This document shows, one piece after another, positions 35,560 through 44,356 of a stretch of 64,000 nt of DNA (position 1 is the stretch's first letter; every line of letters begins with the position of its first letter). Below the pieces are notes generated by a model. That model was given only the letters and a program-made list of their open reading frames with translations. It did not search any database and was not told where the DNA came from. Both the position numbers and the translations under genes were made by a program. Source of the DNA: Sphingomonas sp. BK345 (GTDB lineage Bacteria > Pseudomonadota > Alphaproteobacteria > Sphingomonadales > Sphingomonadaceae); contig NZ_JACHZX010000007.1 in the NCBI RefSeq assembly GCF_014193845.1, positions 1-64,000 on the forward strand, given 5' to 3'.

Positions 35560-36707
35560 ATGGCTCAGAAGCACCCCGCCGTCACAGCGTTCTTGCCTTT
35601 CAGACCCGGCGCGCTGCCGTGGCCGACCAGCGGCGTCGCAGCTTTGGTCGATCATGCCCGGCCCTCAGGTGACGTGCATGACCGCGCCTCGCGCGCAGTG
35701 TTGCTGCACCGCATCGCCGCACTGCTCGACCAGCCGCTGCTGCCGCCGATGGACGCCGCCGCGGCAGCCTCTACCACCGCTATGCTGGTCCCCGGCGATG
35801 CACTGGTCGAGGAGGACGCGACCGCGGCGGGCATCTTCGATCGCGGCGATATCCTTGGCGGCGTGGTGCCGGCCTTCTTCGTCGGCACGAAGGCAATCTC
35901 GCACGGGCTGGTCGGCGCGCACGCCGCGCGGCCGCGCGACTGGTCGGAGGAGATGGCGCATCGGCTCGGCGACGCGGCGCTGCTGGGCTATACTGCGTTC
36001 TCGCGCGCCGACGCGGCCGAGGCGGGGCGGCGGCTGCTGCGCGACGGCCCGGTGCGGATCAAGGACGTCTGCGGCAAGGCGGGGCTCGGCCAGGAAGTGG
36101 TGCGCGACGCTGCCGCGCTTCCGCGCTGGCGCTCGAGGGTGAGGGTGAGCTGGCGCACTGCGGCATCGTGCTTGAGCAGAACCTCACCGACGTGGTCACC
36201 TACAGCGTCGGCGTGGTCGAGCTTGGCGGCGCGACGATCAGCTATTGGGGCAGCCAGAACTTGACTCACGACCATCACGGGCGCGAGGTGTACGGCGGCT
36301 CCGACCTCACCGTGGTGCGTGGCGGGCTGAAAGCACTACGCAGGCTCGACCTACCCGCGCACTTGGCGCGAGCGGTGGAGTGCGCGGCACAGTTCGACGC
36401 GGCGGCGCACGCCTGCTACCCCGGGCTGATCCTGACACGCCGCAACTATGACGTGATCGAGGGCGTCGCGCCGAATGGTGAGCGGCGCACCGGCGTGCTC
36501 GAGCAGTCGTGGCGTGTCGGCGGCGCGAGCGGCGCGGAGATCGCCGCCTTCGAGGCATTCCGCGCCGAGCCCGGCACCGACCGGGTGCGCTGCTCCACTG
36601 TGGAAGTCTACGATCTCGTCACGCCGCCCAGCGGTGCGATCACTTACTATCGCGGCACCGACCCCACGGTCGGGGCCATGACCAAATATGCGGTGCGCTA
36701 CGCGTGA
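35560..36707 (+). pseudogene. DUF3182-family gene, frameshifted
   Basis: The start at 35560 has AAGGTGA just upstream. The first part (AAMLVPGDALVEEDAT-like region and GPVRIKDVCGKAGLGQEVV) and the second part (VVTYSVGVVELGGATISYWGSQNLT, VYGGSDLTVVRGG, RRNYDVIEGVAPNGERRTGVLEQSWRVGGASGAE) are both typical of DUF3182, which I remember as a family of predicted ligase-like proteins. They are in different frames, joined near 36105-36130 by a one-base indel. The stop overlaps the GTG of the next gene (GTGA). Translation would give a truncated protein. Confidence 0.75.
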
Positions 36708-37462
36708 GCGACCTGGGTGAGGTGGAGGAGGATGCCGTCGCGCTCGCGGTCGACCGGCAGCGCGTCGCTGGCACGCTGCTGCGTCCGGAAGTGCCCGTGC
36801 CCGGCTTCCTCTTCGTCCGCGGCTGGGGCGGCGACCAGGAGGACGATCTGGGCGACGCCGAGGAGCTGGCCCGGCTCGGCTGTGTGTGCTTCACCTTCGA
36901 CCTGCGCGGCCACGCGGATAGCGACGCCGAGAAGGAGCGCGTGACGCGGCAGGACGGGCTCGATGACGTGATCGCCGCCTACGACTATCTCGCCGCGCAG
37001 CCAGGGATCGATCCGACCGCGATCGGCGTGATCGGCACCAGCTAAGGGGGCTATCTCGCGATGCTGCTGACTCGCGAGCGGCCGGTGCGCTGGCTGGCGA
37101 TGCGCGTGCCCGCGCTTTATCCCGACGGCGACTGGGACGTGCCCAAGGCCAAGCTGGATAAGGCGGCGGTGCGTGCCTATCGCGAGCACCCGCCCGCGCC
37201 TGAGCAGGACCGTGCGCTTTCCGCCTGCACCGACTTCGCAGGTGATGTGCTGGTCGTCGCGTCGGAGCGCGACGATCGTATCCCGCCGACCGCGATCACC
37301 GCGATCCAGGCGGCGTTCCGGCGTGCGAACTCGTTCAGCCACCGCATAATTCAAGGCGCCACGCACGCGATGCGCGACCAGCGTCACCAGCGTGTCTATC
37401 GTCGACTGCTGGTCGGCTGGATCGAGGAGATGGTCCACGGTAGTCGCCTGCCTACAGGCTAA
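36704..37462 (+). pseudogene. Alpha/beta-hydrolase with stop codon in the nucleophile elbow
   Basis: From the GTG at 36704 the frame encodes a dienelactone-hydrolase-like alpha/beta fold (VPGFLFVRGWGGDQEDD, CFTFDLRGHADSD, GLDDVIAAYDYL). It reaches GVIGTS, then a TAA at 37043-37045, and continues in frame with GGYLAMLLTRERPVRW. The family motif is G-x-S-Y-G-G, so a Tyr codon (TAC or TAT) became TAA. The remainder includes the Asp and His region (VASERDDRIPP, ATHAMRDQ). The gene is coupled to the frameshifted DUF3182 gene, so both partners of this two-gene unit are broken. Confidence 0.75.
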
Positions 37463-38044
37463 GCCGTTCTGTTTAAGGCACTGGCGCAATCGGATGATGC
37501 CAGCCTAAGCCGTGCTTGGCGGAAGCATCCCGCGATAGAAGGCGATCACTTCTCGGCACTTCGTCACTAGCAGGGCGTTTGCACCCACACAGGGGTAATT
37601 TTCCCTTCGTGGTTAAGTCGGTAGATATGACCCTTAGCCTCCTGAGCGTCTTTCGCCGAGTGCTTGATCCATCGAGTCACGAAGCCCTATTAGCGAAATT
37701 AGACAAGCTACCTGCGGCTTTGTCAGCCAACAATGCCGAAGAGCCTACGGAAAACGTTCTTCTGAAGCCAAGGTTGCAGCGCTCATCTATACAACGGACA
37801 GACTTGGGTAGGTAGCTGCCGCGCCGCTCAAATCCGGTAGCCGGCAGCTGTCGCATCTCAGATCCTAGAAGCGGCCGTTCCGCTCTCCTGCCGAAACCCG
37901 ACTAGGCCAACGCCTTTGCGGCGTGTCATGCGTCTCGGCTGCAGAGATTACTAGGCCTCCGAAGTTGGGAGCCGGGCAGGGCGCCGGGAATGACCGCTTT
38001 TGGGTCCTCTTACCAACGCTTTTCAGGCGCAACGACCGCAATCT
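37463..38044. other. Intergenic region, lower GC, with one weak small frame
   Basis: 582 bases. A 62-codon frame from 37627 to 37815 on the plus strand (MTLSLLSVFRRVLDPSSHEA onward) is AT-richer than its neighbours and has no clear ribosome site. The rest holds a short sequence (37988-38008) repeated near 41445. No terminator was recognised for the TadE gene. Confidence 0.4.
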
Positions 38045-38689
38045 CTATACACAACGCGACACGTTCACGTCCGTGCCGTTGTCCAGCCTCGTCAGGTCGC
38101 GCTCGACGCGCGCCGGCATCGCCGCGATCTCCACGATCATCGGCGAGGAGAGCAGGTTCAGGAAAGTCAGCGGCTCGTGCCGATACGCCACCTCCACGAA
38201 CATGGCCGGGCGATCGGCGTCGGCGAGGATGCGCGAGTCGCTCGGCCCCATTCCGGGGAAGCTTGTGCCCTCGGCCCCGGCGTTCTCCACCCCATAGGAG
38301 GACCGATGGTCCAGCCCGCCGCGGCAGCGTTGCCAGTGGATCCACTGTCCCTTGTCGGTATTCTGCTCCAGGCTGGAGAGGATGATGCGGCCGCGGTGCG
38401 CGAAATCCAGCCCCTCGCCAGCGACGGTGCCGCCGAGTAGCACGTCGTTGACCTGCGCCTCGGTGAGCCGTTGAGGTCCGGCCAACTCGACGCTGCCCAG
38501 TCGGCCGGCATTGTCGGCGACCTGCAACGCAATCTGGCTGAGCCGCTGTTTCATCAAAGCATAGTGGCACAGCTCGGCCAGGCCCATGATCATCAGCAGG
38601 AACAAGGGCAGCGCGAGCGCGAGCTCGACCAAGGCGACCCCGGAGCGATCGCGGCGCAACGCTTGCGCCGCACCGGAATGGCTGCTCAC
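38045..38689 (-). CDS. TadE-like pilus/secretion protein
   Basis: 214 residues. The N-terminus has the TadE/TadG pattern: charged start, then GVALVELALALPLFLLMIMGLAEL, a prepilin-like hydrophobic helix with Glu at position +5-like. A periplasmic domain follows. It overlaps the upstream gene by 4 bp. TadE/TadG proteins are minor pilins or pseudopilins of the Flp/Tad system, processed by TadV. The rest of the Tad machinery is not in the window. Confidence 0.75.
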   Translation of the reverse strand: MSSHSGAAQALRRDRSGVALVELALALPLFLLMIMGLAELCHYALMKQRLSQIALQVADNAGRLGSVELAGPQRLTEAQVNDVLLGGTVAGEGLDFAHRGRIILSSLEQNTDKGQWIHWQRCRGGLDHRSSYGVENAGAEGTSFPGMGPSDSRILADADRPAMFVEVAYRHEPLTFLNLLSSPMIVEIAAMPARVERDLTRLDNGTDVNVSRCV

Positions 38690-39270
38690 GGGCAGCTCCG
38701 TTCGATCACCGCGGTCTGCTGGTCATAGGGCTGGTTGCGGAAGGCGGTTCGGGCGACGATCGGGCGCTCGCGCCGCAGCGGGTTGATCGCGATCGGCATC
38801 AGCCGCGCATGGTGGACGGTGGCGGTGTAGACGACGACGTCGCGCGCGTTGCCGTCGCTCTCGTCGTTGCCGCCGCGCTCGTCCCAGCGGCCGTTGTTGT
38901 TGAGGTCCTGGTAGGTCTCGTGCGCGTCGCAGACGCCGTTGGCGTTGACGTCGTTGAACGGCTCAAAGGGCGCGTCGACCTCGGCATAGTCGCGGAAGGA
39001 GCGGCGCGTGAAGGTCACGCTCGCGGTGGGCGCGAGCTGGTGCACCGTGTCGCGCACCCGGTTTTCGATAAAGGCGCGCTGCGCCGCGTCGCCAGCGGTT
39101 TCCAGCGTGCGGCTGCGGCTGGCGCGCTGCATCTCGCCTTCCACCACGGTGCGGACGTAGGCGTCATAACCGAGCTCGAGCCCGCCGGTTACGAGGATCA
39201 GCAGCACCGGCGCGGCGAGTGCGAACTCGATTGCGGTTGCCGCGGTGCGATCGTGAAGTAGCCGCCGCAT
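38686..39270 (-). CDS. TadE-like protein with EF-hand-like loops
   Basis: 194 residues. A prepilin-like N-terminus (TAATAIEFALAAPVLLILVTGGLELG) is followed by a periplasmic domain. Within it, FNDVNANGVCDAHETYQ and DLNNNGRWDE look like two Ca-binding DxNxNG loops. It overlaps both neighbours by 1-4 bp, so the three genes are one operon. I recall similar Asn/Asp/Gly loops in other alphaproteobacterial TadE proteins; calcium binding is inferred. Confidence 0.75.
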   Translation of the reverse strand: MRRLLHDRTAATAIEFALAAPVLLILVTGGLELGYDAYVRTVVEGEMQRASRSRTLETAGDAAQRAFIENRVRDTVHQLAPTASVTFTRRSFRDYAEVDAPFEPFNDVNANGVCDAHETYQDLNNNGRWDERGGNDESDGNARDVVVYTATVHHARLMPIAINPLRRERPIVARTAFRNQPYDQQTAVIERSCP

Positions 39271-41225
39271 CAGCGCACCAGCCGCAGGTGCGAGATGCGC
39301 TTGGCGATGTCGGAGAAGGCTGCCTCCAGCTCGGCGGCATTCTTCGCCTCGAAGGCATGGCCCTGTGTCGCACAGCCGCTCAGCAGCGGTGTGAGCGAGG
39401 TGCCGAAGGCGATCACCCAGACGGTGACGCCCTTGGCCTTGGCGACCAGGCAGAGGCTGCCGAGCCGCTGCTCGACGAGGCTGTTCTGCTCGCCCGCGGT
39501 GGGCAGGCGTGTGGCCGGCGTGCGCCGCCGGTCCAGCGCGGAGAGGCCATAGGCATCATAATCGGCGACGTGGGTCTCGGTCTGACCGTCCGTCATGAAG
39601 ATCAGGTGACGCGCCAATTTGCTGCCGAGCGGCGCCTGATTCTCGCTCGCGAATAGGCCCTGCGCGGAGAGCAGGCGTAGCCCCCAGAGGAAGCCGACGT
39701 CGTGGTAGGTCAGACCCGCCGGCTTGAGCGAGGCGAGATAGCTGCTTAGCGTGGTGGCATCGATCACAGACAACTTGCGCGCGTAGGTCGGGCAGGCGGC
39801 TCGGACGGCGGTGTCGCTGCTCGGCGTGATGTAATTGTCATAGCTGTGCAGCACCGTCGTCGGCGCACCCCAGCGGTCGTCGCGGATGTCGTTCGCATTC
39901 CACTGTTTGCGCGAGTAGACCAGCCCCGGCAGGGCGGGGCGCCATTGTGTCTTGGGATCGCCCACGATCGGGACCGTGTCGACGTCAAGGTCGAAGCCCG
40001 GGTCGGCCTTCATCGCGTCATGGTTCAGCGACGACTGGCGTTCCTCGATGCAGGCGTTGCTGCGGGTCCAGCTGATCGTGCGCATCTGATGATTGTTGGC
40101 GACCTGCGCCGTGAACTCACCACCTGAGACAGCACCAAGCCCATCAGCGTTGCGCAGGCTCGCAAGCGCGTATTCCACGGGTGTGTAGTCCCACCAGTAG
40201 CGATTGTCGTAGGTGACGGCGCCGGCATCTGGATTCTTGTACCTTCTCCATGGCTGCTTTTGCACGTAATCCTTGTATCTCACTTCGGTCACCGTGCAGG
40301 TGCCTCCACTTAGACGAGCGCTTCGATCGATGTTGTTGATTATCTGAACAGCTGTCCACGTCGCGGTGCCGTCAGGATTGTTCACACGGTTTTCATCGTA
40401 TGGTTTGTAGTTCTGCTCGGATGTGACAGTGCAACGCTCAGCCGGGATGGTGTATGTTGTCGTGTCCTTGCTGCCGCTGACGTACGCCCATGGTCCAGTC
40501 GGCTCCTCCTTGAACTCTGAGCCCGTTCTAGGAACACTCTCTACCTCTTTTGCGACGCGCGACTGATAGGTCCAGCGGCTTACGAGCCAGTCTGGCTTGA
40601 GCAACGTTCCCACGTTAACAGTGGAGGCATACGGCACGAAGCCGTAGCGCAGCCGCGTCTCGCTGCCCTTGGCCTTCTGCAGAACCGTATAAAAATTCTG
40701 CACCGACGAGCGAAGCGCCGCGATGCGGCTGATCGAGTCGCCGGGGTTGGATTCCGCCATCGACAGCGTCGTGTCGAGCACGAACATGATGTCGGCATTT
40801 GGCAACTCCATCTGCGCCTCGCAGCTCGCCTGCAGATCTATCGCGCCGAAGCCGAACACCTTCATGATTAGCATGGGAACGCTGGCCGAAGCGGTGGCGT
40901 GCACGGTCGAAATGCCCCGCGGCTCGTAGATGATACGTGACCCCGTCGAGCCATACTGGCCAGTGCGGAAGTTTGACTGGAAGTAGCGGTCGGCCTTTTT
41001 CTGAGCTACACTGCTCCAAGCCTCAGCCCCCATACCAAGCCGACCGGCGAGCACCGCGGCGTCGCACGCTTGTTGCAGCCGAGTGCGAACGAGGTAGGCA
41101 CGCGCCATATCGAAGGCACCTCCCAACATGCCGAGGAGTGGCAACATGCTCGCCGCGCCGATCAGCAGGACGTTGCCACGCCGGTCGCGCAAAAGTCGGC
41201 GCGAGAAGCCGGAGAGCTTCGTCAC
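39270..41225 (-). CDS. TadG-like pilus assembly protein with von Willebrand A domain
   Basis: 651 residues. It begins with RRGNVLLIGAASMLPLLGMLGGAFDMARAY, a TadG-type hydrophobic helix, followed by RTRLQQACDAAVLAGRL. A vWA domain starts at IMFVLDTTLSMAES, with the DxTxSM-like MIDAS. The C-terminal region includes HLIFMTDGQTETHV and KGVTVWVIAFGT, further vWA strands. It is the first gene of the tadG-tadE-tadE operon. It probably anchors or assembles Flp-type structures at the inner membrane. Confidence 0.8.
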   Translation of the reverse strand: MTKLSGFSRRLLRDRRGNVLLIGAASMLPLLGMLGGAFDMARAYLVRTRLQQACDAAVLAGRLGMGAEAWSSVAQKKADRYFQSNFRTGQYGSTGSRIIYEPRGISTVHATASASVPMLIMKVFGFGAIDLQASCEAQMELPNADIMFVLDTTLSMAESNPGDSISRIAALRSSVQNFYTVLQKAKGSETRLRYGFVPYASTVNVGTLLKPDWLVSRWTYQSRVAKEVESVPRTGSEFKEEPTGPWAYVSGSKDTTTYTIPAERCTVTSEQNYKPYDENRVNNPDGTATWTAVQIINNIDRSARLSGGTCTVTEVRYKDYVQKQPWRRYKNPDAGAVTYDNRYWWDYTPVEYALASLRNADGLGAVSGGEFTAQVANNHQMRTISWTRSNACIEERQSSLNHDAMKADPGFDLDVDTVPIVGDPKTQWRPALPGLVYSRKQWNANDIRDDRWGAPTTVLHSYDNYITPSSDTAVRAACPTYARKLSVIDATTLSSYLASLKPAGLTYHDVGFLWGLRLLSAQGLFASENQAPLGSKLARHLIFMTDGQTETHVADYDAYGLSALDRRRTPATRLPTAGEQNSLVEQRLGSLCLVAKAKGVTVWVIAFGTSLTPLLSGCATQGHAFEAKNAAELEAAFSDIAKRISHLRLVR

Positions 41226-41637
41226 GATCCATCACTCCGCTTTGGCGCTCTCAACGGAGCGCGTTTCCGTCAACCTCAATTGCAACGCAAAGGTTTAAAA
41301 TGGCGTGTTTGTTGATCGACGGCAGGATGAAGCTTGGACAGCTGCGCTGCGCGCCTCAGCATGGCAGCCGCCACAAAACGGCATTTCGGGCAGCTCCCAC
41401 GTGATGAACGATTGACCGGAGTTGGAGAGCGGTTGGAGCCTCCTGAATGACCGCAAATGGGTCCTGCCCGCCAAACAGGCACTGTTGTGCGATCGAAAAG
41501 ACTGTTCTAAACGCGGACTGCTGCGGAAAACGACGGTGTGGTTGCGACCACCCTCGCGCACACGCCGGTCAACAACCGGCTAGCGGCTCCACTGATGTCG
41601 ATGCGGGTACGCCCGCGGGACCAAGGAGCGCGTACAC
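41226..41637. other. Intergenic region between divergent tadG and flavin monooxygenase genes
   Basis: 412 bases with promoters for both directions expected. The segment near 41280-41300 is AT-rich (GCAACGCAAAGGTTTAAAAT). It contains the second copy of GAATGACCGC-N3-TGGGTCCT (41445-41465). No gene was recognised. Confidence 0.5.
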
Positions 41638-42750
41638 ATGCGAAAAGACGTCACCATCATCGGCGCAGGGCTCGGCGGCCTGGTGCTTGCCGGCATGTTG
41701 CATCGACACGGGATCGAGGTCGCCGTGTACGAAGGGGAGGCGTCGGCTGATGGGCGCACGCAGGGCGGTCTGCTCGATCTTCAGGAGCAGAGCGGGCAGC
41801 GAGCGCTGTACGAGTTAGGCCTTCACGACGCGTTCCTGGCGCTGGTGCGGCCTGGCGAAGATGCGAAACGGGTCGTGGACTTCCAAGCCACGTTGCTGCT
41901 CGACCGTCCGGCCAATCCTGCCTCGGTCCGGCCGGAGGTCGATCGCGGCGAGCTACGCCGGATGCTGCTGGACGCCCTGTCACCGGAGGTCGTGCGGTGG
42001 GGGCATAAGGTCTCTTCGGTCCGTACGATGGGGGGCGGTCGTCACGCAGTGGCGTTCGCGAACGGCTCGACGATCGAGACGACGCTGTTGATCGGCGCGG
42101 ACGGCGCCTGGTCGCGGGTACGCCCGCTCCTCACCAATGCTAGACCCTTTTTTACCGGCACCAGCTTTATCGAGCTGCACCTCGCTCCCGACGACCCGCG
42201 CGCGCATGTTGCTGCGGCAGTGATCGGGTCGGGTACGCTGATGGCGGTTGCACCCGGCCAGGGGATCCTGGCCCATCGTAACGCCGACGGCAGCATTCAC
42301 ACCTACGTCGCGGTGAACCGGCCCGAGGCTTTTGCAACCGCGGACGCGCTGATCGCGACCGAACGCGTGGCGGCTCTCTTTGACGGGTGGGCGCCTTCAC
42401 TTCGCGCGCTCATCGCCGAAAGCGACGGCGTGCCTATCATCCGCCCCATCTATGCGCTGCCCCCGTCGCTGAAGTGGCGGCGGGTGCCAGGGGTGACATT
42501 GCTCGGCGACGCAGCCCACCTCATGTCACCTTTCGCTGGCGAGGGCGCCAACCTGGCCATGTTCGATGGCGCGGAACTCGCGCGCGCCTTGATAAGCCAT
42601 CCTGGTGACCATGAAGCTGCCCTCGCCACCTATGAGGTGCAGCTGTTCGCGCGCAGCCACCCGGTCGCGCATCTCAGTGCGAGCAACCTCGCACGCTTCT
42701 TTGGGCCGGACGCGCCGGCAAGCGTGGTGGACCTGTTCGCGAACCGATGA
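41638..42750 (+). CDS. FAD-dependent monooxygenase, TetX-like
   Basis: 370 residues. The FAD-binding motif is TIIGAGLGGLVLAGMLHRHG. RTQGGLLDLQEQSGQRALYE resembles the TetX GG-LDL region. DG motif: LIGADGAWSRVRPLL; the second FAD motif is LLGDAAHLMSPFAGEGANLA. This is a class A flavoprotein monooxygenase close to TetX-type enzymes, which hydroxylate tetracyclines or related aromatics. Resistance activity is not shown and many chromosomal relatives act on other aromatics. Confidence 0.8.
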   Translation: MRKDVTIIGAGLGGLVLAGMLHRHGIEVAVYEGEASADGRTQGGLLDLQEQSGQRALYELGLHDAFLALVRPGEDAKRVVDFQATLLLDRPANPASVRPEVDRGELRRMLLDALSPEVVRWGHKVSSVRTMGGGRHAVAFANGSTIETTLLIGADGAWSRVRPLLTNARPFFTGTSFIELHLAPDDPRAHVAAAVIGSGTLMAVAPGQGILAHRNADGSIHTYVAVNRPEAFATADALIATERVAALFDGWAPSLRALIAESDGVPIIRPIYALPPSLKWRRVPGVTLLGDAAHLMSPFAGEGANLAMFDGAELARALISHPGDHEAALATYEVQLFARSHPVAHLSASNLARFFGPDAPASVVDLFANR

Positions 42751-42823
42751 ACGGACGTCCGCTTTCGGGAAGCGATTATGTAGCGCTAAGTAACCGGTCT
42801 TGGGTCCGCTCAGCCGAGGTCCT

Positions 42824-42846
42824 CTTGAGGTATGGGTCAAGCGCAC
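42824..42846. repeat. 23-bp dispersed direct repeat, copy 1
   Basis: The first 20 bases are CTTGAGGTATGGGTCAAGCG. The same 23 bases occur at 53749-53771 in the same orientation, 10.9 kb away. Both copies are intergenic. They may be fragments of a dispersed element. Confidence 0.8.
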
Positions 42847-42851
42847 CTGCC

Positions 42852-42864
42852 GGGGGGGGGGGGG
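42852..42864. repeat. Homopolymer of 13 G
   Basis: An uninterrupted G13 lies immediately downstream of the first 23-bp repeat. Such runs are prone to slippage and sequencing length errors. Confidence 0.9.
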
Positions 42865-43136
42865 CGTCTGGTGGATTCACAGGAGGGCAGGGTGGCCTAC
42901 CTGGTTGTGAAGGAGCGTCGTGTCACTCGTGCGTCGGCACGAGGATGGCTATCTCGACCGTCGCAGGGCGCGCTGCTGCTTGAGATGGCAAGCAGGCAAG
43001 CCATGCCACAAACAGCCTACCCTCATTAGTTAATCCGGTAAGTGGGCTTATCTGGTAACGCTTTGCGCTTCTGCTCGAGAGTGTCAGGTTTTGCCGATTT
43101 TGTGGGGAGCGCGCAGGACGGTTCCGGCGGTGTTGC

Positions 43137-44207
43137 TTATGCTTCGATGCCTGCCTGCGGCAGGCCAAGGCCTGCGATGAACTCGTTCCAGCTCGCGACC
43201 GGCAGCGCGCCACCGGTAGCCTGGGTATGGCCGTTGCCATATCGTCCGTCAGCGCCGACGGGACGGTGCTCGGCCAAGAAGGCGATCAGGTCGCGGCCGC
43301 TCGCCGACCGTGCCGCGAAATGCACCCACCCTGCTCGGTACCCGCTGTTGGCGGCGATCACGATCTTGTCCTTGAGGCGGCCGCGCCACTGCTGCGCGAT
43401 CAGTGGGTGAATCTGGCAGCGTGAGTCGAGGCGGATCAACGCTACGTCCCCCACGACGAGCGGAGGAACACGCTTGCCCTCGTCCATCGCGACGCGAACC
43501 TCTGCCTTGGCTGCACGCAGCGCCTCCGCGTCGGCATCTTCACCCTTGGTGATCCGCTTGGGCCCGTCGGCGTCCAGCAGGAGGCGCAGCGCCGGCGCAG
43601 CGTCGGCAAGAGCGGTGCGGCGCGGCGCGTTGATGAGGGATGTCGCGTCCCGCAGCGCAGTCTTGCCCCAGCGGGCTTGCGCTTCGGCTAGCTCAGGAAA
43701 GCCGTGCTCGTCGGCCATGTCCCCGATGAGCCCCACCGTCGCGAGCCATAGCAGATCTGTCTGGTCGCCAAGAGCACCAGCCGCCCACCACGCCAGCAGC
43801 GCCGACGTCGGCTCTGGGTCAAGCCCGTTGCCGCTGATCGTCACGGCTCCCTCGGGCTCACCTGTCGGCACGTGGTGATCGATAATCAGGGTCGGGCATC
43901 CTGGAAGCACCGGCTCGGCTCGGGTGCCCAGGTCTGTCACGATCAGTCCAGCCGGCTCGAGTGCCGCAAGGCGGCCACGAGTGAGGGCCTCCCATGGAGA
44001 GCCTGTCTTGCCGATTATCATCGGTTGCGCAGCCCAACCCGCTTGGCGAAGGGCGCGTGTCAGGATGGCAGCGGCGCCAAGGCCGTCGGCATCGAAGTGG
44101 CTGAGCACAACAATCGGGCCCCGCTGGTCGAACGATGCGAGCGCGTCGGTCATGGCCGCGCGAACGGCAGCCCTGGTGTCTTTTCCTTGTTCAAGTCTCC
44201 CGATCAT
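43137..44207 (-). CDS. DHH-family phosphoesterase (RecJ/Orn-like)
   Basis: 356 residues. Motif I is LSHFDADGLGAAAIL (DxD-type), motif III is LIIDHHVPTG (DHH), and the end has GRYGNGHTQATGGALP, the GGGH-like DHHA1 substrate motif. It is a two-manganese phosphoesterase acting on single-stranded nucleic acid or small nucleotides. It sits next to exodeoxyribonuclease III on the same strand, but about 150 bp apart. Confidence 0.85.
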   Translation of the reverse strand: MIGRLEQGKDTRAAVRAAMTDALASFDQRGPIVVLSHFDADGLGAAAILTRALRQAGWAAQPMIIGKTGSPWEALTRGRLAALEPAGLIVTDLGTRAEPVLPGCPTLIIDHHVPTGEPEGAVTISGNGLDPEPTSALLAWWAAGALGDQTDLLWLATVGLIGDMADEHGFPELAEAQARWGKTALRDATSLINAPRRTALADAAPALRLLLDADGPKRITKGEDADAEALRAAKAEVRVAMDEGKRVPPLVVGDVALIRLDSRCQIHPLIAQQWRGRLKDKIVIAANSGYRAGWVHFAARSASGRDLIAFLAEHRPVGADGRYGNGHTQATGGALPVASWNEFIAGLGLPQAGIEA

Positions 44208-44356
44208 CCTGCTGCCAACGCCGCATTGAGCCTTCGGGCTCCGCTATGCAGCACGGCACGTGCTCGCCGCTTCAGTTGTTTGCTGAAAGCGGAGTGCAAG
44301 ACGGTGGTAGGCGGCGGCTTTGTGGATGATGTCGCCCGCATCTACACGGCGCTCCG

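Larger units (their letters stand above)
42751..43136. other. Intergenic region with G13 tract and a dispersed repeat
   Basis: 386 bases between convergent genes. It has a run of thirteen G at 42852-42864 and a 23-bp sequence (42824-42846) found again at 53749-53771. Small frames through it are Gly-rich and depend on the G run. No gene supported. Confidence 0.55.

Noticed and set aside
42747..43029. Two small frames crossing the G13 run
   Set aside because: Both depend on the exact G-run length, are Gly-rich and lack homology-like patterns.
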